64,000 nt of DNA, taken from positions 434,001 to 498,000 of the forward strand of contig CP073016.1 in the NCBI GenBank assembly GCA_025370075.1, given 5' to 3'. Positions 27,901 to 36,143 of this stretch are shown in pieces. Below the pieces are notes generated by a model. The model was not told where the DNA came from. It did not search any database and saw nothing but the letters and a program-made list of their open reading frames with translations. Position numbers and translations under genes: made by a program. This DNA is from Chryseotalea sp. WA131a. Its GTDB lineage: Bacteria > Bacteroidota > Bacteroidia > Cytophagales > Cyclobacteriaceae. Within the stretch, counting starts at the first letter, position 1, and each line of letters starts with the position of its first letter.

Positions 27901-28111
27901 CAACACCGCCTTGTAGTGGAAGGATGTATAGGTCACCCACCAACTCAAACACAATGGATTGCCCATCCGGTGAAACATCCAACGAAATCCATGTGCCTTC
28001 GTCCACAGTATATTCAATTTGCCGTATGGCTTGAAGGCCTGGTACAGATTGACTACTTACCATACCAGAACTTACAAAAAGCATCGTGAGAATGAGTACG
28101 AGTTTTTTCAT
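24944..28111 (-). CDS. PD40 propeller-amidohydrolase fusion, exported
   Basis: 1055 residues with a signal peptide (MKKLVLILTMLFVSSGMVSSQ). The first 650 residues are TolB/PD40-type propeller repeats (SPDGQSIVFEL, SSDGKRITYISD, SPDGKWIVFAS). From about 680 onward is an imidazolonepropionase-type amidohydrolase: HxH in FIDVHAHWS (about 714), YLKIYLPG, GNEHTL and ALGGHGEMQGL. The family is probably a peptidase or lactonase-like enzyme whose propeller selects the substrate. The start codon overlaps the stop of the serine hydrolase gene by 4 bp. Confidence 0.88.
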   Translation of the reverse strand: MKKLVLILTMLFVSSGMVSSQSVPGLQAIRQIEYTVDEGTWISLDVSPDGQSIVFELVGDLYILPLQGGVAKPIATGLAFQSQPRYSSDGKRITYISDESGADNIWIANPDGSNGQNISKLNNRFMLSPEWSADNKTIFVTVVDGRGMSGTNKGEAELWSFDIATGEGSRVVANANGPAAMLISSPAPGPYGVHALPDGQTLYYTSLRPRAYGMRLGAVSFIMKHDLISNTGDRISLGGTNPMKPMISPDSKWLVYGAENRGLAGLKCRELSTGNEYWLIEKTQRSELEARASRDLLPNYDYTPDSKFIIAAFGGKIHKLNLATKEDTIIPFSAKVSMQMPERIHVQKQIAEGAVEARILEQLSISDDGRAAVSTFGRIYLIDLATGKTERLTNSLSPREFMPAWSPDGKWIVFASWSSQGGHLWKVSSKGDSAPVRITELPALWMDPSWSPDGTMILALHAPLGSMRSLPEIPAQQDMMRPPDTEIVKIAAQGGSYTVIARANNARYPHFTNKMDRVYLSAMEGLISVKPDGSDKKNHFQIPSASTNPFIGGPRTYKISGDGAHILALQYDKLYKVPAPTEENYKLDFAVKSSFELVSEWLPRTFTWSASGKHFGWIVGNTIFATSQKTNGIIKKTSVKIELPRERTMGTLVLRGAKAITMKGDEIIDKADIVITNNRITAIGNQGEVKIPVGVKILDITGKVVVPGFIDVHAHWSTRPELWEPESTSSYSNLAFGITTLRDPQSNPDLFGYADWASTGEVPSPRIFSTGPAIGESHNIQSLEEARKIVHIYHDNYKTSYLKIYLPGTRQQRQWLVQACRELNMMPTTEAGGDAKEVITHFLDGSAGNEHTLSTQPMYQDLIQLFSKAGTTYTPTLLVAFGAALPIYRVLAEERPYDNPKIQYFFSEDLFLSSAKRILWFADEDMNYKEAASGTNAMLKAGGRVALGGHGEMQGLSNHWEMKLMNDGGMLPHDILKVATRFGAETLGLEKELGSLEVSKLADLVILDKDPLENIRNTTTIKYVMKNGKLYDGDNLDEVWPEEKRLPEMWWHLKK

Positions 28112-29757
28112 TTCGTTTTGTTAAAAATCAAATTCCTGATTCTTCTGTCCTGCAAAAGGAATCCGTTCACTTTTCCATCAGTATTCCGTGTAAACACAAA
28201 ACCCAGTGCTTGTCGACCGAATACATCCTGGCTCACAACTGACAGAGGAGTTGGTGTGCCATCACCTTTCAACGACCATGAAATAGAATTTCCAACTACT
28301 GAGATCAAGTAGGTGGCACCAACTTCTTCGCTGAAATATTCACCACTATATTCACTTAGGTTTTTGATTGATGTTTCATCAAAAGGCTTCACGGAAGTAG
28401 CTTGGTAGGTTTCAATTCGTTCGTGAATGGTGATAAGTCCAGGTTGTGTTTCAAAGTTAAACTGTATGGCAGGGATGTCTTTTCTAGCGAAAGAGGTTTC
28501 GCTTTGAGCGGCAAGTTTATAAGATTCATTGTTCCATAACTGTGTGGCCAGAAGACTGTCGTGATCAAATGCAATCGTGTATCGTTTATGAGGCTGGCCA
28601 ATCACTTCGTATACTCCACAAAACTTGCCTAACTTTTTTGCACTGAGCTTCACCGATTTGCTTTCTTTTTTCTGAGATGGCGTTGAAACTACTGAAGGAG
28701 CAAGTAGGTCCAATAATTTAGGCGTCTTTAAATGTAGCATGGTCCCTGGATTATTTGCCAACATAATTAGTGAGGTATGCAAATCAGGGAAGCGGAAAAA
28801 GCCAGCAATAAACCCGCCCCACTTACCACCATGTTGTTCCAATCGATGGCCATTATGTTTTTCAATAAACAAGCCTCCGGCATAGTTGATTGTATCTCCG
28901 TTCGCAAGTATGGCTCTTTCACGCAGTCTGGAGAGCAATGGCTGACCACCTACTTTAGGATTGTAAAAATTATTATCCCATAAAATCAGATCTTCTACAG
29001 TAGTATAAACTTGTCCGTCTCCACCGATAGCATGATTGTAATAATGTTGTTTTTCAAACTGACCACTGGAGTTCTTTGAATAGCCAGTGGCGCTATTCTT
29101 CACCACCCGATTTGGGTTTTCCAGAATAAACGTACTTTTCATTCCAAGCGGATCAAAAATTACTTCTTGTGCAAATTGGCCTATCGATCTTCCGCTCACT
29201 CTTCGCACAACAATGGCCAGCAGCAAATAGCCTCCGTTATTATACATAAACTTCTCGCCCGGTTTAAAATTTGGTTCCTTTTGTCGTGTCATCATTTCCA
29301 GCCCCATCGCTTCGGTAAAGCTATTTCCAATTGGAATACCGGCATAGTCCATGATCTCTGCATAGTCTCTTAGGCCACTGGTATGATTAATCAGATTTCG
29401 CAGTGTGATTTTGTCGTTATGGTAGACTGGTATTTCGGGTATAAACTTTTGAAGAGGGTCATCAATGGAAAGCTTGCCCTGCTGCTCTAGCAAGAAAATG
29501 CATGCAGCCGTAAATTGCTTGGAAACCGAGCCGATATCAAAAACTGTTTTGGAAGTGATGGGGATATCATAATCAAGATTGGCCAGCCCATAACCCTTGC
29601 TGAACAAGATATTTCCATCTTTGTAAATGGCCACCTCAACACCAGGCGTGTTCTTAAATTCAGAGAATAGTTCATCAACTTTTGATTCCATTTGTGAGAA
29701 AGCACATGTTGAAATGAAAAGAGGTAGAATAATTGCCGATAATACCTTAACGATCAT
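28108..29757 (-). CDS. Class C beta-lactamase-like serine hydrolase, exported
   Basis: 549 residues with a signal peptide (MIVKVLSAIILPLFISTCAFS). The catalytic SxxK is in IGSVSKQFTAA (about 75), followed by the YxN motif in YNNGGYLLL (about 172) and HGGKWGGF as the third box. A C-terminal domain of about 170 residues is beta-rich, as in many Bacteroidota serine hydrolases. Such proteins act on peptides or esters in the periplasm. First gene of the three-gene unit with the two amidohydrolases, which suggests joint breakdown of a D-amino acid containing compound. Confidence 0.88.
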   Translation of the reverse strand: MIVKVLSAIILPLFISTCAFSQMESKVDELFSEFKNTPGVEVAIYKDGNILFSKGYGLANLDYDIPITSKTVFDIGSVSKQFTAACIFLLEQQGKLSIDDPLQKFIPEIPVYHNDKITLRNLINHTSGLRDYAEIMDYAGIPIGNSFTEAMGLEMMTRQKEPNFKPGEKFMYNNGGYLLLAIVVRRVSGRSIGQFAQEVIFDPLGMKSTFILENPNRVVKNSATGYSKNSSGQFEKQHYYNHAIGGDGQVYTTVEDLILWDNNFYNPKVGGQPLLSRLRERAILANGDTINYAGGLFIEKHNGHRLEQHGGKWGGFIAGFFRFPDLHTSLIMLANNPGTMLHLKTPKLLDLLAPSVVSTPSQKKESKSVKLSAKKLGKFCGVYEVIGQPHKRYTIAFDHDSLLATQLWNNESYKLAAQSETSFARKDIPAIQFNFETQPGLITIHERIETYQATSVKPFDETSIKNLSEYSGEYFSEEVGATYLISVVGNSISWSLKGDGTPTPLSVVSQDVFGRQALGFVFTRNTDGKVNGFLLQDRRIRNLIFNKTK

Positions 29758-30256
29758 CTTCGTATTTTTTTATTTTACGAAAGTAAAAATTAAAATTATT
29801 GGTTCTCATAATTTTGGGATAAAGTACTTAAAAAAACTTACCCTACTCACCACCTTGGTGCAACCTGTCAGCGGTGAGAAAGTCGATTTTACATTTTTTT
29901 GTATTTGTTGACCGAAATGTTTCAGCTTACTCGTCACTGTCGGGTTGGAAAACCCAATTGTTGCCAACGTTTGTGTTTCTTTAGTGGTGCGCTTCCGAAG
30001 TCGCGTCCTGTCCCAGACACAAAACGTTGAACGAAAATATAAACTTTGGGCAACACGCACCGCAACATTGCGACATTTTGTTGGCAGTAGTTGGGCACTT
30101 CTCCTTACTTCACTCGTAGCACAATTTTTTTGCCTCTCTTTAATTGATAGCATTTTGTTTCTCCAGTTGTTGGTGACCCAACATCTTTTCTGCCTTGTTT
30201 ACCTACGCTACCTTGAACACATTTATCAATCGGGTGACCCGATATACCACGCAAGA
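29758..30256. other. Intergenic region holding attC-like copy 4
   Basis: Apart from the palindrome at 29960-30090, it contains an ATCGGGT-G-ACCCGAT dyad at 30229-30243 close to the end of the T9SS gene. No coding sequence is supported. Confidence 0.5.
29960..30090 (-). repeat. attC-like palindromic repeat, copy 4
   Basis: 131 bp, with AGTGGTGCGCTTCCG opposite the CGCACCGCAACATTG end and CGTCCTGTCCC at its centre. On the minus strand it ends with GTTGGCAAC, which matches the 3' end of the three-gene cassette (GTTGCTAAC, 8 of 9 complementary), and it begins with CTACTGCCAAC, whose partner was not found. Confidence 0.75.
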
Positions 30257-31342
30257 TTATTTTACAACCAATTTGACGTTACTGACGTTCAGGTTATCGA
30301 AAATGGAAATAATGTAAACCCCTGATGCAAGTTTAACTGACAGGAAAAATTCGAAGGTGGTCGACTCATAAACTGTTTCACTAAGAATAGTTTTTCCATC
30401 TAAACCTTGAATTTTAATTAGGATATTTCTGTAGCCAGAGTTAGGAAGCTTGACATAAAAACTTTTTCCTTCATTGGGATTAGGGTAAATTGAATTTGTG
30501 GGCAAGGAAGATTCCACGACTACGGAAATAACCCTTGAGTAATCAAATTTCCCATCATAATCTGTCTGTTTTAACCTGTAATAGTTTATGCCTTGAAATG
30601 GTGAAATATCTGTTACCGAATACTTCAATTGTTGCGTGCTAGTTCCGGCACCAGGAGTAACCGCTATTGAATAAAAGTCAAATCCACTGTTACTTTTTTC
30701 AATAGTAAAGAAATCATTGTTTATTTCGGTGGCAGTGATCCACGAAATTTCAACTCCTTCTTTCCCTAGCTTGGCCTTAAACTCTAATAGTTCAATAGGC
30801 AGCGGTGGACAAACGGAAGTGATTTTTGAGTTATATGCAAAACCATCACTGACTCCCCCAAAATAAATATTTGTGTTTACCAGTGGTGGACAAACCGAAG
30901 TGATTTTTGAATTATATGCAAAGCCATCGCTAACTCCCCCAAAAAAAATACTTGTGTTTACCAGCGGTGGACAAACGGAAGTGATTTTTGAGTTATATGC
31001 AAAACCATCACTGTCTCCCCCAAAATAAATATTTGTGTTTACCAGTGGTGGACAAACCGAAGTGATTTTTGAATTATATGCAAAGCCATCACTGTTTCCC
31101 CCAAAATAAATATTTGTGTTTACCAGTGGTGGACAAACCGAAGTGATTTTTGAGTTAACAGCTAAGCCATCTCCGTTTCCTCCATAGTAGATATTTGAGT
31201 TTGTAGCCACAGCGCATGATGATGATACAAAGGATTGATACGCGGAAGCGTCTCCGCTACCGCCAATATATTGTGCTTTGGCTACTACGTTTATTGCGCA
31301 AAAAGCGCAAATAGTAAAGATATGAAGATACAATTTTTTCAT
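30257..31342 (-). CDS. T9SS-sorted protein with tandem repeats
   Basis: 361 residues from the ATG at 31342, whose product begins with a signal peptide (MKKLYLHIFTICAFCAINVVA); the longer frame to 31444 adds residues in front of it. Residues 25-185 are five repeats of 27 residues (NTNIYFGGxSDGFAYNSKITSVCPPLV). Then come a fibronectin-like domain (ELLEFKAKLGKEGVEISW) and a type IX secretion C-terminal sorting domain (SIYPNPNEGKSFYVK to the end KLVVK). It should be exported by T9SS and attached to the cell surface. It follows the SUMF1-like gene by 28 bp. Confidence 0.85.
   Translation of the reverse strand: MKKLYLHIFTICAFCAINVVAKAQYIGGSGDASAYQSFVSSSCAVATNSNIYYGGNGDGLAVNSKITSVCPPLVNTNIYFGGNSDGFAYNSKITSVCPPLVNTNIYFGGDSDGFAYNSKITSVCPPLVNTSIFFGGVSDGFAYNSKITSVCPPLVNTNIYFGGVSDGFAYNSKITSVCPPLPIELLEFKAKLGKEGVEISWITATEINNDFFTIEKSNSGFDFYSIAVTPGAGTSTQQLKYSVTDISPFQGINYYRLKQTDYDGKFDYSRVISVVVESSLPTNSIYPNPNEGKSFYVKLPNSGYRNILIKIQGLDGKTILSETVYESTTFEFFLSVKLASGVYIISIFDNLNVSNVKLVVK
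30799..31203 (-). repeat. Five tandem 81-bp repeats in the T9SS gene
   Basis: 405 bp = 5 x 81 bp, each coding one 27-residue unit with the invariant SKITSVCPPL. Neighbouring units are nearly identical at DNA level, so copy number may vary between strains. Confidence 0.85.
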
Positions 31343-31370
31343 CAAAAAATCAAGCCACGAATAAGTAGAA

Positions 31371-32855
31371 TCACCTTCCACCTCGCCCTCCAACCGAGAG
31401 GTTTCTACCTTGATTAAAATTAATTGTCGTATTAGCACGATCACTTACGGCAGGAGTATTTATGGAATTTGTGAACCAATCGCCACCTCTTGTAATGCCG
31501 CCACCTTGCCCACCTCCGGTGGGTGGCCAGCCAGCTGTATTAGCTGTCCCTGACGATGAAAGAGAACCATCACCGGGTAGATTGGTGAAATTTGAGTAAT
31601 TAAAATTATTCCCACCTACGCATTGTTCCATTGCATTACCGGACATGTCCAAACAACCATAGAATGAAGCACCTGCCTGAGTCCTATTAGTGAGAGCCGT
31701 TGCAGCGAACCCACAGCGTAGTGGCCCTTGGGCGGTGTTATTAATGCCATACGCACAAAGCCCTGAACCGGATGTGGACGATACCTCATTTGCGGCTCCC
31801 GAATTTGTTATCGCACCGGACTGAGCCTGTAGGATAGAGGATGTACCCCATGCAAATTCGCCTGGCAGGGCTGTATTTGTTCCTCTGCAAACCTTTTCAA
31901 ATTCAAATTCTGTGATTGGTCGAAGTGCAGACCAATCTAAATAGGCTGTCAAATCGCTCCACTGAAGCCAGTTGCACGCAATATTTTGCCCATCTGCCGC
32001 TTCGTTGAATGTTCCATTGTTGTTTAAATCATTTCCGTACACGGCAGGAATATTATTTAATGTACCTGAAGTTTGAATCCGAATGCCATTTCTGCTATTG
32101 GTAGCTGCGGCTATGGCCAACGTACCGGCTGCAGAATTAGGGCTGTTGGCAGTAACCGAAACCTGTTGGTCGTAGGTTAATGTATTTAAAAAAGCTACAT
32201 ATTGCTCTTGACTTATTTCGTATTTCATACAGTAGAAACTATTCCAGCCTAAAGGATATGTAGAAGGTAAGGCAGAAGTACTTCCCAAAGAGTTCCATTG
32301 GTAATTGCTAGCTGCCCCTATCCCGGCTGTTTGAATAGCGTTTGTGATAAGTTTGGGAGGAAATGGATTTACATCTGAGAATCCATAAAGGTTTGTTCCT
32401 CTCGTTCCATCTCCGATATAAAAATCTCCTGAGGGGATGTTTACCATTTCAATGCCAAATACCCTATAATTATATCCTGCATCTATAAGTGTATTGAACT
32501 TTAGGGTTACCGTAGCACTTGATATATTACCAACTCCATTTGCATTTTGGCGAAGATAAATACCTTTACCATCGGCTACAGCCAACACTTCTAGCTGGGC
32601 ACCTGTAACAGAATGGTTAGCGACAACCGTACTTAAATCAACATGATTCCACAAATTGGTGGCACAATCCTGGTATTTTACAAACACCCAAATGGCATCC
32701 CAATTTGATGGAGCTGCTGCCACACGCCAACTATTGTCCCACCGTATGGTAAACTGAATCGTTGATGTTGAGGGTAGCGATGGTACGCCTACCTGCACAT
32801 TGTTTGCAAAGGCAGTGCTTGCTGCGAATAAAGATAAAGCCATAAATTTTATCAT
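31371..32855 (-). CDS. SUMF1/formylglycine-generating-like protein, exported
   Basis: 494 residues from the ATG at 32855, which begins a signal peptide (MIKFMALSLFAASTAFA). Residues 20-180 are a beta-rich N-terminal domain; the rest is a SUMF1/EgtB/PvdO domain: MKYEISQEQYVAFLNTLTYD, RPITEFEFEKVCRGTNT, CLDMSGNAMEQCV, ITRGGDWF and the closing GRNLSVGGRGGR. The formylglycine active-site cysteines are not evident, so it may be a binding protein and not an enzyme. Forms a pair with the T9SS repeat protein. Confidence 0.8.
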   Translation of the reverse strand: MIKFMALSLFAASTAFANNVQVGVPSLPSTSTIQFTIRWDNSWRVAAAPSNWDAIWVFVKYQDCATNLWNHVDLSTVVANHSVTGAQLEVLAVADGKGIYLRQNANGVGNISSATVTLKFNTLIDAGYNYRVFGIEMVNIPSGDFYIGDGTRGTNLYGFSDVNPFPPKLITNAIQTAGIGAASNYQWNSLGSTSALPSTYPLGWNSFYCMKYEISQEQYVAFLNTLTYDQQVSVTANSPNSAAGTLAIAAATNSRNGIRIQTSGTLNNIPAVYGNDLNNNGTFNEAADGQNIACNWLQWSDLTAYLDWSALRPITEFEFEKVCRGTNTALPGEFAWGTSSILQAQSGAITNSGAANEVSSTSGSGLCAYGINNTAQGPLRCGFAATALTNRTQAGASFYGCLDMSGNAMEQCVGGNNFNYSNFTNLPGDGSLSSSGTANTAGWPPTGGGQGGGITRGGDWFTNSINTPAVSDRANTTINFNQGRNLSVGGRGGR

Positions 32856-33411
32856 GATCTGCTCATTTATTAGTAAAACACAGTTTTTTAAAGCTTCAAT
32901 ATAATTAATTTTACAATAGCATCCAATGGTAAATGGCTGAGAATTTTGGCAGGTTGTAAATGAACCAATTATTCTTGTTGATCCCGACCAGACTGAGTAT
33001 TCTTTAAAACATGTGATTATTGTTTTTGCGCTTCCGCAACCGAAGGATAAAAAGGAGCAAAACACCAATTTTGGACCAACTCTAATTTAAATGATATATG
33101 TTGTATCGGGTAAACCAAAGATAGGATCAGAACCAACCGATGATCCAAGGCCAGAATGATATATGTCTACTAAAATATCGTAAAAATATCTTGTACAGAT
33201 GATTTATTTGGACTTGAATGGGATTGATTTAAAACTTTAGGATGCAAAACACGCTATAGATTTTTGCAAATACGCTATCTTGTCAGTGGTGCGGTGGGGA
33301 TTGATTCTTGCTATTGTTGTTTCACTTGTCTAGGTGGCAATCTTTGCCGGTAGAGTGTCACCTGTTAGATGACCAAATTGTCCGCTTATTTTATGACGCC
33401 CGCCCATTCAG
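32856..33411. other. Intergenic region with no gene seen
   Basis: 556 bp between the SUMF1-like gene and the chemoreceptor pseudogene. Only AT-rich sequence and short chance frames are present. GTCAGTGGTGCGGT near 33280 resembles part of the attC-like repeats, but no complete palindrome follows. Confidence 0.4.
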
Positions 33412-35453
33412 CTACTTCGTGACTTGTGAAGTGTGCTCCAATTCTCTAACAGGTTTTAGATATTCCTTCTCTTTTTGCGTCAATTTTTCTTCTAGAATCT
33501 TTATTGTTTCAGCCTGTTTTTGACATAGTTCTCGTATCTGTTTCTCTTTAGAAATATCTCTTGCCAGTTTAATCACTTTCATGGCTTTGCCTTGTGCATT
33601 GACGATTGTGCTGTAACTTGCCGAAAGCCAAACAGAAAATCCATCCTTTGCTTTTCTTTCAAATTCACCGGTTCTTGATTTGCCGTTTTTGAAAGATTCC
33701 CAGAACTCACGATACTCGGCTGATTCTACATAATCCCTTTCCACAAATATTCTATGATGCTTGCCTTTAATTTCATTGAACGAATATTTCATGGTTCTGC
33801 AGAAGATATCGTTGGCCTTGATAATATTTCCATCCAAGTCAAATTGTATAAATGCCTGTGAATTACTGATTGTATTCAAGGTGCCTAGCATTTCCGATTC
33901 TTTGCGCTGCATTTCTTCCTGAGTAGCAGTCAACTCCTCTATGTTTTTGACGCATTTCCTCTTCTTGTGCTTTCATTTCCTCTGCTTGCTGCTGAGATTG
34001 CTCCGGCAAGTGTTTGGTTCTTGTGTTTATGCGCACGGTGCTAATCGCTGCGGCAAGATTTTCAGAAAGTTTAACTACGAAATCACGCTCATACTCCTCC
34101 AATGATTTGAACGATTCCAGTTCCAGCACGCCAAAGATGCTTTCATTTACTTTGAGTGGAACAATGAAAATGTTACGAGGATTTGCCAGGCTTAGTCCAC
34201 TTGTGATGCTTACGTAATTCTCGGGCACCTGCATAATGTAAACCGGTTCACCTTCTTGCCAGCATTGCCCGATAAGCCCGTCTCCGCGTTCTATTTTTTG
34301 TTCTACAAACTTCTTTTTATCCCATGCGTAGCAGGCTATCATCTGCAAGCACTCGTGGTTCTTATTGTCATCATTTACCACATAAAGTCGCCCTTGATTT
34401 GAGTTGGTGTACTTTACAAATAAACGATAGCACCTGTTCGCCAAATTTCTCTAGGTTCTGATCTTGATTTCGCAGTATGTCGCCCAACCTGGCTAAGCCC
34501 GTAATTGACCAATTTCTTTTCCTTTCTTCCTCCGCATTTTGTTTCAAATTTTGCCTCATGGTAAGCAACGCCTTACCCATGCTGTCTTGCTCGCTCAATA
34601 GATCAAACGGCTCTTCATACTTACCGTTTCCGATCTGAGACGCAAAAATGGACTTGGCATTTATGCCCTTTATCAGACAAGCCATAGCACTTTGTATTTG
34701 TCCCACTTCGTCATCTCTATCTTCCGCTTTGGTCTCAATGATTTTGGCCTGCGACAGGTCAACCAACGAATCCTTTATAGCAACAATAGGAGTAACGATT
34801 CTCTTCTTTACGTTAACGTATGCGGCAATTATAGTGACCACGAACGCCACAATCATTCCAACGAATAAGGTGGTAAGCAGCACGTAAGACGTTTCTTTCT
34901 CCAACTGCGCAAGAGCGATTTTTTGCTCTTGTACGTCAATGATTCTAGCTAGTGAGGCCATAAGCCGTGCTGTTGCCGGAGTGATCGATTTATTCAAAAG
35001 ATCAATTGCCTTTTCAACCACCTCATCATTGCTATACAAACTGTCAACACTTAACAGAGTGATAACGGTTCTTTCATCGGCAGAAATTTTGCCTAGCATG
35101 CTCAATGCAAAACGAACAGAATCAGTTGCTTCTCCATTAGAATTGTTGGTGAGATCGGATATTTTTTTGTTGATGGCGGCATATGATTCGGTAATTATCT
35201 CAGTAAGTTTTCTCTTATCGTCTGGGTTAGGTTGAAAAATCCAACTATTGGTTAGCTTATTCATTTCTCCAGCTAACGAACTCATCTCTTTTAGACTTAT
35301 ACAAATGGGAAGATTAACATTCGTAATGCGTTCGTCTAGCTCCTGATTGGAGCGAAGCGAAAAAATGCAAAACAACGAAGCTACTGTGGCTACCAAAATA
35401 ATTACCGCATAGCCAGCTAATACCTGATTTGCCAAATTGAATTTAAGTTTCAT
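33412..35453 (-). pseudogene. Chemoreceptor-like sensor, two frameshifts
   Basis: Three overlapping frames on the minus strand (34371-35453, 33863-34444, 33412-33933) add up to one protein of about 680 residues: a first membrane helix (residues 10-30), a four-helix-bundle sensor, a second helix (about 190-215), a HAMP-like region, a GAF domain (VNDDNKNHECLQMIACYAWDK), a coiled coil and a PAS domain (FIQFDLDGNIIKANDIFC, ending RDISKEKQIRELC). Both breaks look like one extra base in short homopolymers, near 34403 (TTTATTTG) and 33948 (CAAAAACATAG). No methyl-accepting signalling domain follows, so it is a sensory fragment or damaged gene. Sequencing error is possible. Confidence 0.65.
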
Positions 35454-35481
35454 AATTTTTTTAAAAGGAATTTTTTTCAGA

Positions 35482-35934
35482 CTAAAACTCCAGCACCACC
35501 TTTACCCTTGCCCTGACATCGGCAGTGAGCGATTTTAAATTCGCATAGCCAAAGCCGCCTGCCTCTTGGTCTACAAAGTCAATGATCTCTGCATCAGAGC
35601 TGAACTTATCTGGAAGTCCTTCTGCATTTTGAAACTGACGTTCCGCAAAATAGGCGCTTCCTTCTTCGTCTTCCATCTTTAAAATAATGCTATAGAATGT
35701 TTCTCTTTCAGTGCATTTTGCCTTGCGATCAGCTGGACGTATGCCCTAATTGATACCGGGCCATCGCGATTTGAGCTTCTGCAGATAATAGAGCTTTGCT
35801 TCTCCCGCAGACAATGTGGTCAACGTATTTTCTTTATTAATGATGATGGCAAAATCGCTGGCAGAAGGTGTATTAAAAGAACTCAGCAATAGCACACTTG
35901 GCAGAATACAAAAAAGGACAAGTAATTTTTTCAT
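35482..35934 (-). pseudogene. Phosphate-binding-like periplasmic protein with internal stop
   Basis: A 150-codon frame starting with a signal peptide (MKKLLVLFCILPSVLLLSSFN) reads into KLKSRWPGIN, a TAG (35746-35748), and then in the same frame GIRPADRKAKCTERETFYS, through MEDEEGSAYFAERQFQNAEGLP to the stop at 35482. It resembles the C-terminal half of substrate-binding (PstS-type) domains. The single amber codon is likely to inactivate it. It is 29 bp upstream of the chemoreceptor pseudogene. Confidence 0.6.
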
Positions 35935-35965
35935 TGTTTCTTAGTTGAAGGCAACACTTATAATA

Positions 35966-36143
35966 TTAAAAGCGGGCTGCTACTTGTGCCGACAGCTCAT
36001 CTTCATGGTAGACGATTTCATTACCTCTGTACTTGTACTCCAACTTAATGACGGCTGCTGGCGTTAAAGAATAGCGAGAACCGATCACCAATCCTGTCAA
36101 ATCATTGGGCGTAAAGTATTTTTCGCTATCAGCATATCTTAAA
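35966..36143 (-). pseudogene. C-terminal fragment of an outer membrane porin
   Basis: About 59 codons open from the IS1380 edge to a TAA at 35966-35968: strands LRYADSEKYFT, GLVIGSRYSL, VIKLEYKYRG and the terminal ELSAQVAARF, with the final Phe typical of barrel proteins. The N-terminal part is absent: on the other side of the IS is an unrelated gene. Confidence 0.7.

Noticed and set aside
30229..30243. ATCGGGT-G-ACCCGAT dyad as terminator of the T9SS gene
   Set aside because: A 1-nt loop and no T tract on the minus strand make termination unlikely; may be a chance palindrome.
30799..31203. Tandem repeats as a CRISPR array
   Set aside because: Units are 81 bp without unique spacers, in frame, and encode a repeat domain of a sorted surface protein.
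33270..33310. Possible sixth attC-like repeat near 33280
   Set aside because: Only about 14 bases resemble the family; no complementary arm and no CGTCCTGTCCC centre.
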